In this document: positions 1 through 7,147 of the stretch, piece by piece
Numbering within the stretch: the first letter of the stretch is position 1
How the letters are laid out: every line of letters begins with the position of its first letter
Assembly (NCBI GenBank): GCA_014728175.1
Contig: WJMA01000038.1
Coordinates: 1-48,672 of the forward strand
DNA: 48,672 bases
Direction: 5' to 3'
DNA from: Candidatus Fermentibacterota bacterium
Lineage (GTDB): Bacteria; Fermentibacterota; Fermentibacteria; Fermentibacterales; JCC-6
Made by a program: the position numbers and the translations under genes
Notes under the pieces: generated by a model
Database searches by the model: none
Told to the model about the DNA's origin: nothing
What the model saw: only the letters and a program-made list of their open reading frames with translations

Positions 1-1
1 C

Positions 2-151
2 TGGCCTCACGCCCTGGTTCTGACCGTCGGAACCACCACCGGCGGATGGCTGGGCACGGTCTTCAACGTTTCCAAGGGAGACAAATGGGTTAAGGTGGTG
101 CTGGCCGTCGCGGTAATCGCCATGTCCGCCAAGCTGGCGGGGCTATTCTAA
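2..151 (+). CDS. TSUP/TauE-SafE-type membrane transporter, C-terminal end (partial)
   Basis: Only the last 49 codons lie in the window; the start is upstream. They read as a small-residue-rich stretch (VLTVGTTTGGWLGTVFNV), a short charged loop (SKGDKWVK) and a final hydrophobic helix ending KLAGLF before TAA. This GGxxG helix, basic loop and last helix is the usual C-terminus of the TauE/SafE (TSUP) family, inner-membrane exporters or importers of sulfur or other small anions. The stop overlaps by 4 bases the stop of the convergent disulfide protein. Its place beside an ArsR/permease cluster suggests a link to sulfur or metalloid handling. The family call is fairly good; the substrate cannot be read from a fragment. 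Confidence 0.6.
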   Translation, partial: WPHALVLTVGTTTGGWLGTVFNVSKGDKWVKVVLAVAVIAMSAKLAGLF

Positions 152-399
152 CCCGACCGCTTCAGGTGCTCGGAGAGCAACTCGGCTATCTCATCCACCC
201 CCGGGACCCTGCCGGAGACCAGGACCTCGTCGCCCAGAGCCAGCGCGGGCGTGGACATAACCCCGTAGGAAGCTATCTCATTCAGATCGGTTACCTTCAA
301 CAGGTCAGCCTGTAGGCCCAGCCTGGATATCGCCGACTCGGCGTTGTCGTAGAGTGTCTTGCATCTGGGACATCCCATGCCCAGCACTCGCATCTCCAT
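148..399 (-). CDS. Small thioredoxin-fold redox-active disulfide protein
   Basis: An 83-residue cytoplasmic protein with an N-terminal CxxC (Cys10-Pro-Arg-Cys13) after the first beta strand, and the cis-Pro segment STPALALGD expected of thioredoxin folds (residues about 49-57). Length and the GMGCPRC start match the small redox-active disulfide protein 2 type often coded beside YraQ/ArsP permeases and ArsR regulators. It starts 14 bases after the permease stop and has a purine-rich RBS (GGGGAA) 5-6 bases before ATG. It is the last gene of an ArsR-permease-thioredoxin unit. Likely role: thiol-disulfide exchange connected with metalloid export or a metal-sensitive thiol; that role is inferred from context. 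Confidence 0.8.
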   Translation of the reverse strand: MEMRVLGMGCPRCKTLYDNAESAISRLGLQADLLKVTDLNEIASYGVMSTPALALGDEVLVSGRVPGVDEIAELLSEHLKRSG

Positions 400-413
400 T
401 CTTATTCCCCGTT

Positions 414-1694
414 CTAGAAGAGCGTTCCGAACACGAAACCGCTTATCGTAGCCGCAATAATCACCAGCACCACGAAGGTCGCGGTACGAGCCGTTCCCAT
501 CACCGATCTGATCACCAACATGTTGGGCAGGGACAGAGCCGGGCCGGCCAGCAACAGCGAAAGGGCAGGGCCCTTGCCCATACCGGATCCCACCAGACCC
601 TGCACTATCGGAATCTCGGTGAGCGTGGCGAAGTACATGAACGCACCCGCTAATGATGCGAAAAAATTAGCCAATAGTGAGTTTCCACCCACGGCCGAGC
701 TGACCCACTCGGAGGGCACCCAACCTTCGTGCCCGGGTCTTCCCAGAAGCGCCCCCGCTACCAGAACGCCGACCAGCAGCAGGGGGAGTATCAGCTTGAG
801 GAATCCCCAGGTCTCCTCGGCCCAGGCCGCTGCCTGGCCGCCGCTTACCAGGAGCATCAGGGCGAAGAGAAGGGTTCCCGTACCGTAGACCGCGTCCCGG
901 CCCAGGGGTAGGATGAGCCCCGCAACCGCGACCAGCACCACGTAAGCCACCGCCACCGGCCAGCGGACGCCCAGCCAGAGAACCGAAGCCGCCACCACCA
1001 GAACCGCCAGGAGTGCGGGAAGGGCGTCCTTCAACAGGGTGCCGAGAATTCCCTGGGGAGGCTCTGCCCAATTTGCAGCCAGCAGGAACAGCACCAGGAA
1101 GGCAACGATCACGGCCCTCTTCCATGGGTCGGTATCGTCATCGGAGGGAGGGGGAAATCCGCTAGAAGTAGCAGGTTTCCTGCGATCGTGCGTAAGGCTC
1201 ATACCCAGGCCGATAAGAACGCTGAAAGCCACCGCCCCCACCGCTCTGGCGATTCCCAGCTCGGGGCCCAGGACCCGTGCGGTCAGCACCACGGCCAGAA
1301 CGTTGATCGCCGGCCCCGCGTACAGGAATGCCGTGGCCGGGCCCAGGCCGGCTCCCATCCTGTATATGCCCGCGAACAGGGGAAGGACGGTGCACGAGCA
1401 TACGGCGAGGACGCTTCCGGAGACGGAGGCCACGGCGTACGCCACGGGCTTCCTGGCCCGCGGCCCCAGGTACCGCATTACCGATTCCCGCTTCAGCAGG
1501 ACCGCGATGGCTCCCGCTATGAAGAAGGCGGGTAAGAGGCACGTGATAACGTGCCGGCGAGCGTACTCCCGCAGCAGTGCCAGTGCCTCCGTAATACCCG
1601 CCGGGAAACCGGCGGAGGAGATCGGCAGGTGGTAGGCGACCACGAAGACCACCAGTAGAGCCACCCCGATCCGCAACTCACGCTTCCACTGCAT
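414..1694 (-). CDS. YraQ/ArsP-family (UPF0718) permease
   Basis: A polytopic inner-membrane protein of 426 residues with about 8-10 hydrophobic segments in two similar halves. The first half has the family signature around SVLAVCSCTVLPLFAGIY and GPATAFLYAGPAINVLAVV; the second half repeats it as LLLAGPALSLPNMLVIR. The CSC pair is a plausible thiol or metalloid contact. I chose the ATG at 1694 because it follows a GGGAGGG-type RBS, lies 29 bases after the arsR stop and starts directly before the first helix; the frame is open further upstream to 1790 but would overlap arsR. Related ArsP permeases export trivalent organoarsenicals. With ArsR on one side and the disulfide protein on the other, a metalloid-efflux role is likely, though the substrate is unproven. 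Confidence 0.82.
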   Translation of the reverse strand: MQWKRELRIGVALLVVFVVAYHLPISSAGFPAGITEALALLREYARRHVITCLLPAFFIAGAIAVLLKRESVMRYLGPRARKPVAYAVASVSGSVLAVCSCTVLPLFAGIYRMGAGLGPATAFLYAGPAINVLAVVLTARVLGPELGIARAVGAVAFSVLIGLGMSLTHDRRKPATSSGFPPPSDDDTDPWKRAVIVAFLVLFLLAANWAEPPQGILGTLLKDALPALLAVLVVAASVLWLGVRWPVAVAYVVLVAVAGLILPLGRDAVYGTGTLLFALMLLVSGGQAAAWAEETWGFLKLILPLLLVGVLVAGALLGRPGHEGWVPSEWVSSAVGGNSLLANFFASLAGAFMYFATLTEIPIVQGLVGSGMGKGPALSLLLAGPALSLPNMLVIRSVMGTARTATFVVLVIIAATISGFVFGTLF

Positions 1695-1723
1695 GAGGCT
1701 GCACGCCCCCTCCCCGGGCCAGG

Positions 1724-2053
1724 CTACGTAACTGCTCGCCCCTCCAGCCCGCAGGCCGAAGAGGATTCCTCCAGCACTCGGTCCACGCACTCGAAGAACC
1801 GCAGAACGCAGGGAGCCCGGAGACCGTAGTAGACCATCCTGCCCTTTCTCCTGGCGTAGACTATCCCCGCCCCCTGCAGGACCGAAAGGTGCCTGGAGAC
1901 GGTCGAGATGTCCGACCCCACCTCATCGGTCAGCTCGGTAACGTTCCTCTCGCCTTCCCGAAGGCTATGGACTATGCAGAGCCTGGATTCCTGCCCCAGA
2001 GCTCTCATCACCCTGGCCCGTCGCGCCAGCTCCAGCTTCTGCTCCGGCTTCAT
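1724..2053 (-). CDS. ArsR-family winged-helix repressor
   Basis: A 109-residue ArsR/SmtB-type regulator. The winged helix is clear: MRALGQESRLCIVHSL (helix 1), the recognition helix SDISTVSRHLSVLQGAGIV (residues about 47-65), then the wing RRKGRMVYYGL. The classical ELCVC metal box is absent. Cysteines available for sensing are C26, C82, C89 and C101, so the inducer site is probably built from the N- and C-terminal parts. It heads the unit with the permease and disulfide protein and lies under a promoter overlapped by an inverted repeat, the expected arrangement for autoregulation and release on metal or thiol stress. Family call is strong; the inducer is inferred. Confidence 0.88.
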   Translation of the reverse strand: MKPEQKLELARRARVMRALGQESRLCIVHSLREGERNVTELTDEVGSDISTVSRHLSVLQGAGIVYARRKGRMVYYGLRAPCVLRFFECVDRVLEESSSACGLEGRAVT

Positions 2054-2069
2054 AATGCTTTCCTATTGT

Positions 2070-2112
2070 TTGTATTGTTTGCCAAATATACAAATATATT
2101 ATTGATGGTCAA
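2070..2112 (-). promoter_or_regulatory. arsR promoter with overlapping operator dyad
   Basis: On the minus strand a -35 box TTGACC (2112-2107) is followed after 16 bases by TATATT (2090-2085). Over and below the -10 lies a hyphenated dyad at 2093-2070 with arms TTGTAT and ATACAA separated by 12 bases. The block is sharply AT-rich compared with its surroundings. A repressor bound here would cover the -10, as ArsR proteins do. Boxes and dyad are visible in the sequence; binding is inferred. Confidence 0.6.
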
Positions 2113-2137
2113 TCTTCCCGACGGTCCAATGGCCTGC

Positions 2138-3457
2138 CTAACGCAGTGCCGCGCGGACCTTCCGCAGCCAGGTCTCGATGTCCCTCAGCGCCCTTTCCGC
2201 CATCGCCTGCCTGCGTTTTTTCCTGGGCATTCTTCCCTCTATGGCCGGGAACAGGCCGAAGTTGATGTTGCTGGGCTGGTAGGGTTTTGTCCCGCTCTGC
2301 GCGACGTGGGTCAGAAGGCTTCCCAGGGCGGTGGTTCGGGGAGGGGGCGGCACGTCGTTACCCAGAATCCGGGAGGCGGTGAGGATGGCCGCGACCAGAC
2401 CGCAGGCGACCGATTCCACGTATCCCTCCACCCCGGTGAGCTGACCGGCGAAGACCAGGTTGGGCCGGCGGGTCAGCCGCAGCCTTTCGTCCAGCAGGCT
2501 GGGGGCGTCGATGAAGGTGTTCCTGTGAACCGATCCCAGCCGCAGGAAACGGGCGCTCTCCAGGCCGGGGATCATCCTGAGAACCCTCCTCTGCTCGGGA
2601 TAGGTCAGCTTGGTCTGGCATCCCACCAGGTTCCAGGCGGTGCCCTCCTTGTTCTCCCGCCTCAGCTGGACGACGGCGAAGGGACGCTTGCCGGTGCGGG
2701 GATCGGTAAGGCCCACCGGTTTCCAGGGGCCGTGGGCCAGCGACAGCCGGCCCGAGGCGGCGATAGCCTCGATGGGCATGCAACCGGCGAAGTGCAGCTC
2801 TTCCTCGAAGTCCCTGGCCGGAACCTTCTCCGCCTTAAACAGCTCCTCGACCACCCGGTGATAGGTTTCTTCGTCCAGGGGGCAGTTCAGGTAGTCCGCT
2901 CCCTCACCCTTGTCGTATCGGGACTGGGCGAAGGCCACGGAGGTATCTATCGAATCGTTTTCCACTATCGGCGCTATGGCGTCGTAGAAGTAGAGGTGCT
3001 CCGAACCGGTCAAATCCTTTATGGACCCGGCTATGCAGTCGCTGGTAAGCGGTCCGGTGGCGATTATCGCCATTCTCTTCTCCGGCGGGGCGCAGACCTC
3101 CTCCCGGCGGAGGTCGATCAGCGGGTGGTCGCAGAGCTCTCTCTGCACCCCCCCGGAGAACTTCGCCCTGTCCACTGCCAGAGCCGTTCCGGCCGGTACT
3201 CGGTATCGGTCCGCCAACCGCATCAAGAGCGAGTCGGCCCTGCGGAGCTCCTCCTTCAGCAACCCTACCGCGTTGCCGGGGTGGTCCGAGCGCAGCGAGT
3301 TGGAACAAACCAGCTCGGCGGCCAGCGGGGAGCGGTGGGCAGGGGTAGTCCTGCCGGGCCTCATCTCGTAAAGCTTCACCGGTATGCCCGCCTCCGCCAG
3401 TTGCCAGGAGGCTTCGCTTCCGGCCAGCCCCGCTCCCACCACTACGACAGGATCCAT
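2138..3457 (-). CDS. trmFO: Folate-dependent tRNA U54 methyltransferase TrmFO
   Basis: FAD enzyme that uses methylenetetrahydrofolate to make ribothymidine (m5U54) in the T loop of tRNA. The 439-residue length is normal. It starts with the dinucleotide-binding motif VVVVGAGLAGSEA, then the diagnostic YEMRPGRTTPAH and CSNSLRSD (Cys51). Cys226, in HFAGCMPIE, sits exactly where the catalytic cysteine is numbered in the Bacillus subtilis enzyme. The C-terminal FAD segment GQLTGVEGYVESVA is also present. It is transcribed away from the FAH-family gene and is not obviously in an operon. Very secure call. Confidence 0.96.
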   Translation of the reverse strand: MDPVVVVGAGLAGSEASWQLAEAGIPVKLYEMRPGRTTPAHRSPLAAELVCSNSLRSDHPGNAVGLLKEELRRADSLLMRLADRYRVPAGTALAVDRAKFSGGVQRELCDHPLIDLRREEVCAPPEKRMAIIATGPLTSDCIAGSIKDLTGSEHLYFYDAIAPIVENDSIDTSVAFAQSRYDKGEGADYLNCPLDEETYHRVVEELFKAEKVPARDFEEELHFAGCMPIEAIAASGRLSLAHGPWKPVGLTDPRTGKRPFAVVQLRRENKEGTAWNLVGCQTKLTYPEQRRVLRMIPGLESARFLRLGSVHRNTFIDAPSLLDERLRLTRRPNLVFAGQLTGVEGYVESVACGLVAAILTASRILGNDVPPPPRTTALGSLLTHVAQSGTKPYQPSNINFGLFPAIEGRMPRKKRRQAMAERALRDIETWLRKVRAALR

Positions 3458-3573
3458 GGATTACCTTCCATTCTCAGGACTTGCCCCCCGCGGGCCCAGC
3501 ACGTACAATCTCTGCTCACGCTGCGCTGGCAAGCCCTTTTGCGACGGGCCAACCCGAACGGAGATGGATACGG

Positions 3574-4272
3574 ATGATTATCAGCCTTCCCTTCCCGGAC
3601 GAGGAACACTACTACCATCTGAGACCGAGCAAGATAATCGCCCTGGGCCTGAACTACCAGGACCACGTGGAGGAAACGGGGAGAGAGACTCCCCAAGAAC
3701 CGGTGCTGTTCTCCAAGACTCCCAACGTCCTGGTCGGCGACGGAGAGGACATCGTCGTACCATCGTTTCTGTACGAGGCCGGTTACGACGAGGTAACCGT
3801 TCACTACGAGGCCGAGCTGGCCTTCGTCATGGGCAGAACTACGAAGAACGTCTCCGAGGAAGACGCCATGGACTACGTTATGGGATTCACCTGCTTCAAC
3901 GACGTCAGCCAGCGCAACCTCCAGTTCTCCGACATATCCGGCTGGTTCAGGGGAAAGTCGCTGGACACCTTCGGCCCCATAGGACCCAGGCTGGTCCCGC
4001 CTTCACAGCTTCCCGACCCCCACGGCCTGGCCATAACATGCAGGGTCAACGGTAGTACGGTTCAGGAGTCCAACACCGGAAACATGATCTTCACCATCCC
4101 CCGGGTCATAGCCTACATATCCAAGCAGATAACCCTGGAGGAAGGCGACGTGGTCGCCACCGGGACCCCCAGCGGGGTAGGTAGGATGACCGATGGGGAC
4201 GTGGTCGAGGTGGAGATCGAAGGCATAGGAACCCTGCGCAACGGGGTCGTCGAACCTTGCGACTCGGAATGA
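3574..4272 (+). CDS. Fumarylacetoacetate hydrolase (FAH) family protein
   Basis: A 232-residue single-domain FAH-family enzyme. Seen: PSKIIALGLNYQDHVEE near the N-terminus, FSKTPN, the metal-binding acidic residues in HYEAELAFVMG, GKSLDTFGPIGP, and the C-terminal TGTPSGVG loop. The family cleaves or isomerises beta-keto acids such as acylpyruvates or hydroxymuconate-type diacids using Mg or Mn. Without pathway neighbours the substrate cannot be chosen. The ATG at 3574 follows a GGAGA RBS and is preferred over in-frame upstream codons inside the divergent promoter region. Its TGA stop is followed at once by the RBS of the next gene, so the two are probably cotranscribed. Confidence 0.88.
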   Translation: MIISLPFPDEEHYYHLRPSKIIALGLNYQDHVEETGRETPQEPVLFSKTPNVLVGDGEDIVVPSFLYEAGYDEVTVHYEAELAFVMGRTTKNVSEEDAMDYVMGFTCFNDVSQRNLQFSDISGWFRGKSLDTFGPIGPRLVPPSQLPDPHGLAITCRVNGSTVQESNTGNMIFTIPRVIAYISKQITLEEGDVVATGTPSGVGRMTDGDVVEVEIEGIGTLRNGVVEPCDSE

Positions 4273-4275
4273 GAG

Positions 4276-4282
4276 AAGGAGG
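4276..4282 (+). promoter_or_regulatory. Shine-Dalgarno that selects a TTG start
   Basis: AAGGAGG lies 7 bases before the TTG at 4290. The alternative ATG codons at 4269 (overlapping the FAH stop) and 4302 (19 bases away) are poorly spaced from it. The site therefore supports translation from TTG 4290. Confidence 0.6.
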
Positions 4283-4289
4283 ACTGAGA

Positions 4290-5033
4290 TTGATCAGAGT
4301 CATGGTGATCCTGCTGCTGGTCGCCGCGGCATTCGGGACCGCGACCGGGGAAGCGCTGTACGCGATCCAGGACGATGTTCTTTACGAGGTCGACCCGGAC
4401 GCCGGAGACTGGGAGGCCCTCTCCGACACCTGGTCGGGCACCGAGCTGCTCGCTTCCTGCGAAGGTAAGCTGTACGCCATACAGGGCGACGTCCTGTACC
4501 AGATAGACCCGATCGACGGAGCCTGGTACGAGCTCTCGGAGACCTGGGAGGGCACTACCGCCCTTACCTCTGGCAACGGCAAGCTGTACGCCTATCAGGA
4601 TGGTTTTCTCTACGAGATCAGCACGTACAACGGAAGCTGGGTGGAGGTTCCAGGCGACTACGGGGGAACGCAGTTCCTGGCCTGGTCCGAAGGCGCCCTG
4701 ATGGTGATCCAGAACGACGTCCTGTACAGGGTGGATCCGTCCGATGGAACCTACGAGACCATGCCCTCCACCTACGCTGGAACTACTGCGGCCGCCTCCG
4801 ATGACGATTACCTGTATGTGGTCCAGGGCGATGTTCTCTACGTGATCGACCCATACACGGGCGACTATGCGAGCTTGGGAGATACCTACGGAGGTACGAC
4901 GGAGCTGGCGGCGGCCGGCGACTACGTGTACTGCGTGTGGGAAGGAACCCTTTGGAAGACGGATTCTTCCGACGGATCCTTCCAGAACCTGGGAAGCGGT
5001 TGGGAGGGAACGACGGCCCTGACTTCCCTCTGA
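4290..5033 (+). CDS. Secreted six-repeat beta-propeller protein
   Basis: A 247-residue exported protein with a hydrophobic signal peptide (VMVILLLVAAAFGTATG), followed by six nearly regular repeats of about 38-40 residues. Each repeat reads roughly as LYAIQGDVLYxIDPxDGxW, then a short strand ending TYxGTT and a turn. Repeat starts can be placed at about residues 24, 63, 101, 138, 176 and 213. Six such four-strand units make a six-bladed propeller the likely fold; no enzymatic residues stand out. The TTG start was chosen for its well-spaced AAGGAGG. It follows the FAH gene by 17 bases. No named family recognised; a periplasmic or surface scaffold or binding role is a guess. Confidence 0.72.
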   Translation: MIRVMVILLLVAAAFGTATGEALYAIQDDVLYEVDPDAGDWEALSDTWSGTELLASCEGKLYAIQGDVLYQIDPIDGAWYELSETWEGTTALTSGNGKLYAYQDGFLYEISTYNGSWVEVPGDYGGTQFLAWSEGALMVIQNDVLYRVDPSDGTYETMPSTYAGTTAAASDDDYLYVVQGDVLYVIDPYTGDYASLGDTYGGTTELAAAGDYVYCVWEGTLWKTDSSDGSFQNLGSGWEGTTALTSL

Positions 5034-5082
5034 TAACCCTGAGGAATGGGTGGGACTTCTCCCGGAAGGCCCGTCCCTGCTA

Positions 5083-5415
5083 TCAACCGGTGGGCATGGA
5101 GTAGCTCCGGGGCTCTTCGACCGAGATCCTCCATGTGTAATCGCTGAGCACCAGGGCGAGCGATACCTCGTGCTTCCGGTCCTTCCCGTCGATCGCCCTC
5201 AGCCTGTACAGCCCGGGCTCCACCTCGGTCTCGAACCAGCTTCCCGACGTTACGACCAGACCCTCGACCAGGTTCTCCCCCCAGCCTTCCTCCCCCACCG
5301 AAGACAGGTATACCTCTTCGATGCTTGTACCCCTCATGTCGTTGACGACCGCAATCCTGGGGCTCGCAGCTATGAGCATGGGCAGCAGCAGGGCCCAGAT
5401 CAATCCGAAAACCAT
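5083..5415 (-). CDS. Small secreted protein of unknown function
   Basis: A 110-residue protein with an N-terminal signal peptide (MVFGLIWALLLPMLIAAS) and a compact beta-rich remainder. The motif VNDMRGTSIEEVYLSS, then GEEGWGENLVEG and a strand ending GLYRLRAIDGKDRKHEV, resembles a widespread type of small secreted beta-sandwich that carries an N-D/N-x-G-x-x-I-x-x-V/L-Y-x-S motif and a W-G-x-x-L segment. No catalytic residues are evident. It is convergent with the six-repeat propeller gene and stands apart from the nitrilase gene. Function unknown. Confidence 0.6.
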   Translation of the reverse strand: MVFGLIWALLLPMLIAASPRIAVVNDMRGTSIEEVYLSSVGEEGWGENLVEGLVVTSGSWFETEVEPGLYRLRAIDGKDRKHEVSLALVLSDYTWRISVEEPRSYSMPTG

Positions 5416-5523
5416 GGGGCTCCCCCTTCGATGTGTCTTCTTGGAATCTTATTCTACACCAGAATGGTATCATAATCCATAGCGAGTCGAGAATGCCTGC
5501 GCCGGGAGGCTTCCGAGCGGAAG

Positions 5524-6345
5524 TCAGGATTCGCTCAGGATCTCCCCGTACTCCGATACCCGGCGGTCGTCGAAGAGGTGGTTGCGGGGAGTGACGTTCT
5601 TGTCCCTGCACAGCCGGAGGTCGATGGTAGAGACCAGCAGCCGCTCTCCGTCTGCGGATGCTCTCTCGATTATCCCGCCTTCGGGGTCGGCGATCACCGA
5701 GCCGCCGGTGAAGGTGAGATCCCTCTCCGTGCCGGTCCTGTTGGCGGTCAGCGCATAGACGTGGTTAACGAGTGAGTAAACCGGAACCGCCTGCTGGCAC
5801 AGCTTGGGCAGCACGAGATTGGAGGGATGGCAAATGACGTCGGCCCCCTTAAGGGCCAGTATCCTCCAGACCTCCGGGAAGGCCCAGTCGAAGCATATGA
5901 GTATTCCTATCCGCGCCGGCCCTACGTCGAAAACGGGCAGGCCCGAGTCGCCGGGCCGGAAGTAGTCCTTCTCGTCCCAGAACAGGTGGATCTTCCGGTA
6001 GCTTCCCGCCAGGCCGTCCGCTCCCACCAGGACGGCCGTGTTGTACAACTCGCCGTGGTCGATCTCCTTCATCCCCGCGACTATGTACAGCCCGTACCTC
6101 CGGGCCGACTCGGCCAGGAAACCTATGAACGAGCTGTCTCCAAGCGTCTCCGCGCAGGAGAGGTACTCCTCCTCCGATGTAAACCGGTAGCCGGAGTTGG
6201 AGAGCTCGGGTAGAACCAGCAGATCGAGGTCCGCTCCGGGGAGCTTCTCCTCAAAGGAAGCCTTCAGCCTTTCCATGGTTCTTTCCGGGTCCAGGAACTC
6301 CGGAGCGAACTGCAGAAGGCCGACTCTCATCTTATCATTTACCAT
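5524..6345 (-). CDS. Carbon-nitrogen hydrolase (nitrilase superfamily)
   Basis: A 273-residue cytoplasmic amidase of the nitrilase fold. The catalytic triad is visible as Glu47 (LVLPELSNSGY), Lys118 (YRKIHLFWDEKDYF) and Cys151 (GILICFDWAFPE). The FDWAFPE and NLVLPKLCQ segments place it nearer N-carbamoyl or omega-amidase-like members than true nitrilases, but the substrate cannot be fixed. The start at 6345 is kept; a second ATG at 6330 is possible. It follows the glutaminyl cyclase gene by only 7 bases, so it is the last gene of a run that includes the PurF-like gene. Confidence 0.85.
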   Translation of the reverse strand: MVNDKMRVGLLQFAPEFLDPERTMERLKASFEEKLPGADLDLLVLPELSNSGYRFTSEEEYLSCAETLGDSSFIGFLAESARRYGLYIVAGMKEIDHGELYNTAVLVGADGLAGSYRKIHLFWDEKDYFRPGDSGLPVFDVGPARIGILICFDWAFPEVWRILALKGADVICHPSNLVLPKLCQQAVPVYSLVNHVYALTANRTGTERDLTFTGGSVIADPEGGIIERASADGERLLVSTIDLRLCRDKNVTPRNHLFDDRRVSEYGEILSES

Positions 6346-6352
6346 CGAAGCC

Positions 6353-7147
6353 CTATCTAAGATCTATCACGTACATCCTGGCCCACAGCTTGCCCGTAAC
6401 CAGGAAGGCTTCTCTACCTTCGTCCCACGCTATACCGTTCATAACCTCCGCGCCGGGCGATCCGGGATCCAGAACGGCCGAGCAATCCACCAGGCCGTCT
6501 ACCTCTCCGGTGGTGGGATCGATCCTGTATATCCGCGAGGTGCCGTACTGGTTGGCCCACACCCGTCCGCCGGCGTACTCCAGCTCGTTGAGGTTGACCA
6601 CGGGCTTGCTGTTGCGGATCACTGTTACCTCCCGCAGGACCTCGAAGGTCTGGGGATCGCGGAACCTCATCATGCAGGTCCCGTCCGTGGTGGCCACGGT
6701 CCCGCTGTCCGGTACCAGACACATGCCCCACCCTTCGGTCTCGATCGAAGACCAGACCGAGGGTTCCATGGAGGCCGTGTCCCACCGGAGCACCACTCCC
6801 GATAGCCAGGTGAGTTGGAGCAGGTCGGTGCCGTTGAAGGTGATTCCCTCTCCGAAGAGGGTGTCCGGAAGCGGGGTGGAGGATAGTAGGGTGCCGGTTT
6901 GCGGGTCGAGCCTGCGGATGGAGGACTGGCCGTAAAGCCCGGTGCTCTCCCAGAGAACGTTGCCGGACATTTCCAGGCCCTGGGTGTAGGCATCGGTCGA
7001 ATGGGGCAGCGTGTCCAGAACGGTCAGGGTGAGCGTATCCGAGGAGCTTCCGCCGCCGGGGCCCTCCGGGCTGTCTCCGCCGCAGGCGCAACAAATCGCG
7101 GCAACGCAGGAAGCTCCGACCAGGACCTTCCGGGCCGTATGGGTCAC
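6353..7147 (-). CDS. Glutaminyl-peptide cyclotransferase, probable lipoprotein
   Basis: A plant/bacterial-type glutamine cyclotransferase (five-bladed propeller), which turns N-terminal glutamine of exported proteins into pyroglutamate. Diagnostic: LDTLPHSTDAYTQGLEM, LWESTGLYGQSSIRRLD, LFGEGITF, LLQLTW, EGWGMCL and LNELEYAGGRVWANQY. The N-terminus (TARKVLVGASCVAAICCACGG) is a signal peptide with an imperfect lipobox, followed by a Gly/Ser-rich spacer. I start at GTG 7147, which overlaps the TGA of the PurF-like gene (GTGA). The reading frame is open further upstream but runs inside that gene and shows no family similarity there. Location would be periplasm or outer membrane. Confidence 0.87.
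   Translation of the reverse strand: MTHTARKVLVGASCVAAICCACGGDSPEGPGGGSSSDTLTLTVLDTLPHSTDAYTQGLEMSGNVLWESTGLYGQSSIRRLDPQTGTLLSSTPLPDTLFGEGITFNGTDLLQLTWLSGVVLRWDTASMEPSVWSSIETEGWGMCLVPDSGTVATTDGTCMMRFRDPQTFEVLREVTVIRNSKPVVNLNELEYAGGRVWANQYGTSRIYRIDPTTGEVDGLVDCSAVLDPGSPGAEVMNGIAWDEGREAFLVTGKLWARMYVIDLR

Noticed and set aside
1889-3577. Long plus-strand open frames over trmFO and similar long frames over other genes (for example 7411-8745, 8678-10162, 36518-38023, 39029-41227)
   Set aside because: They are antisense shadows of clearly recognisable genes in GC-rich sequence, with no RBS and no family motifs.
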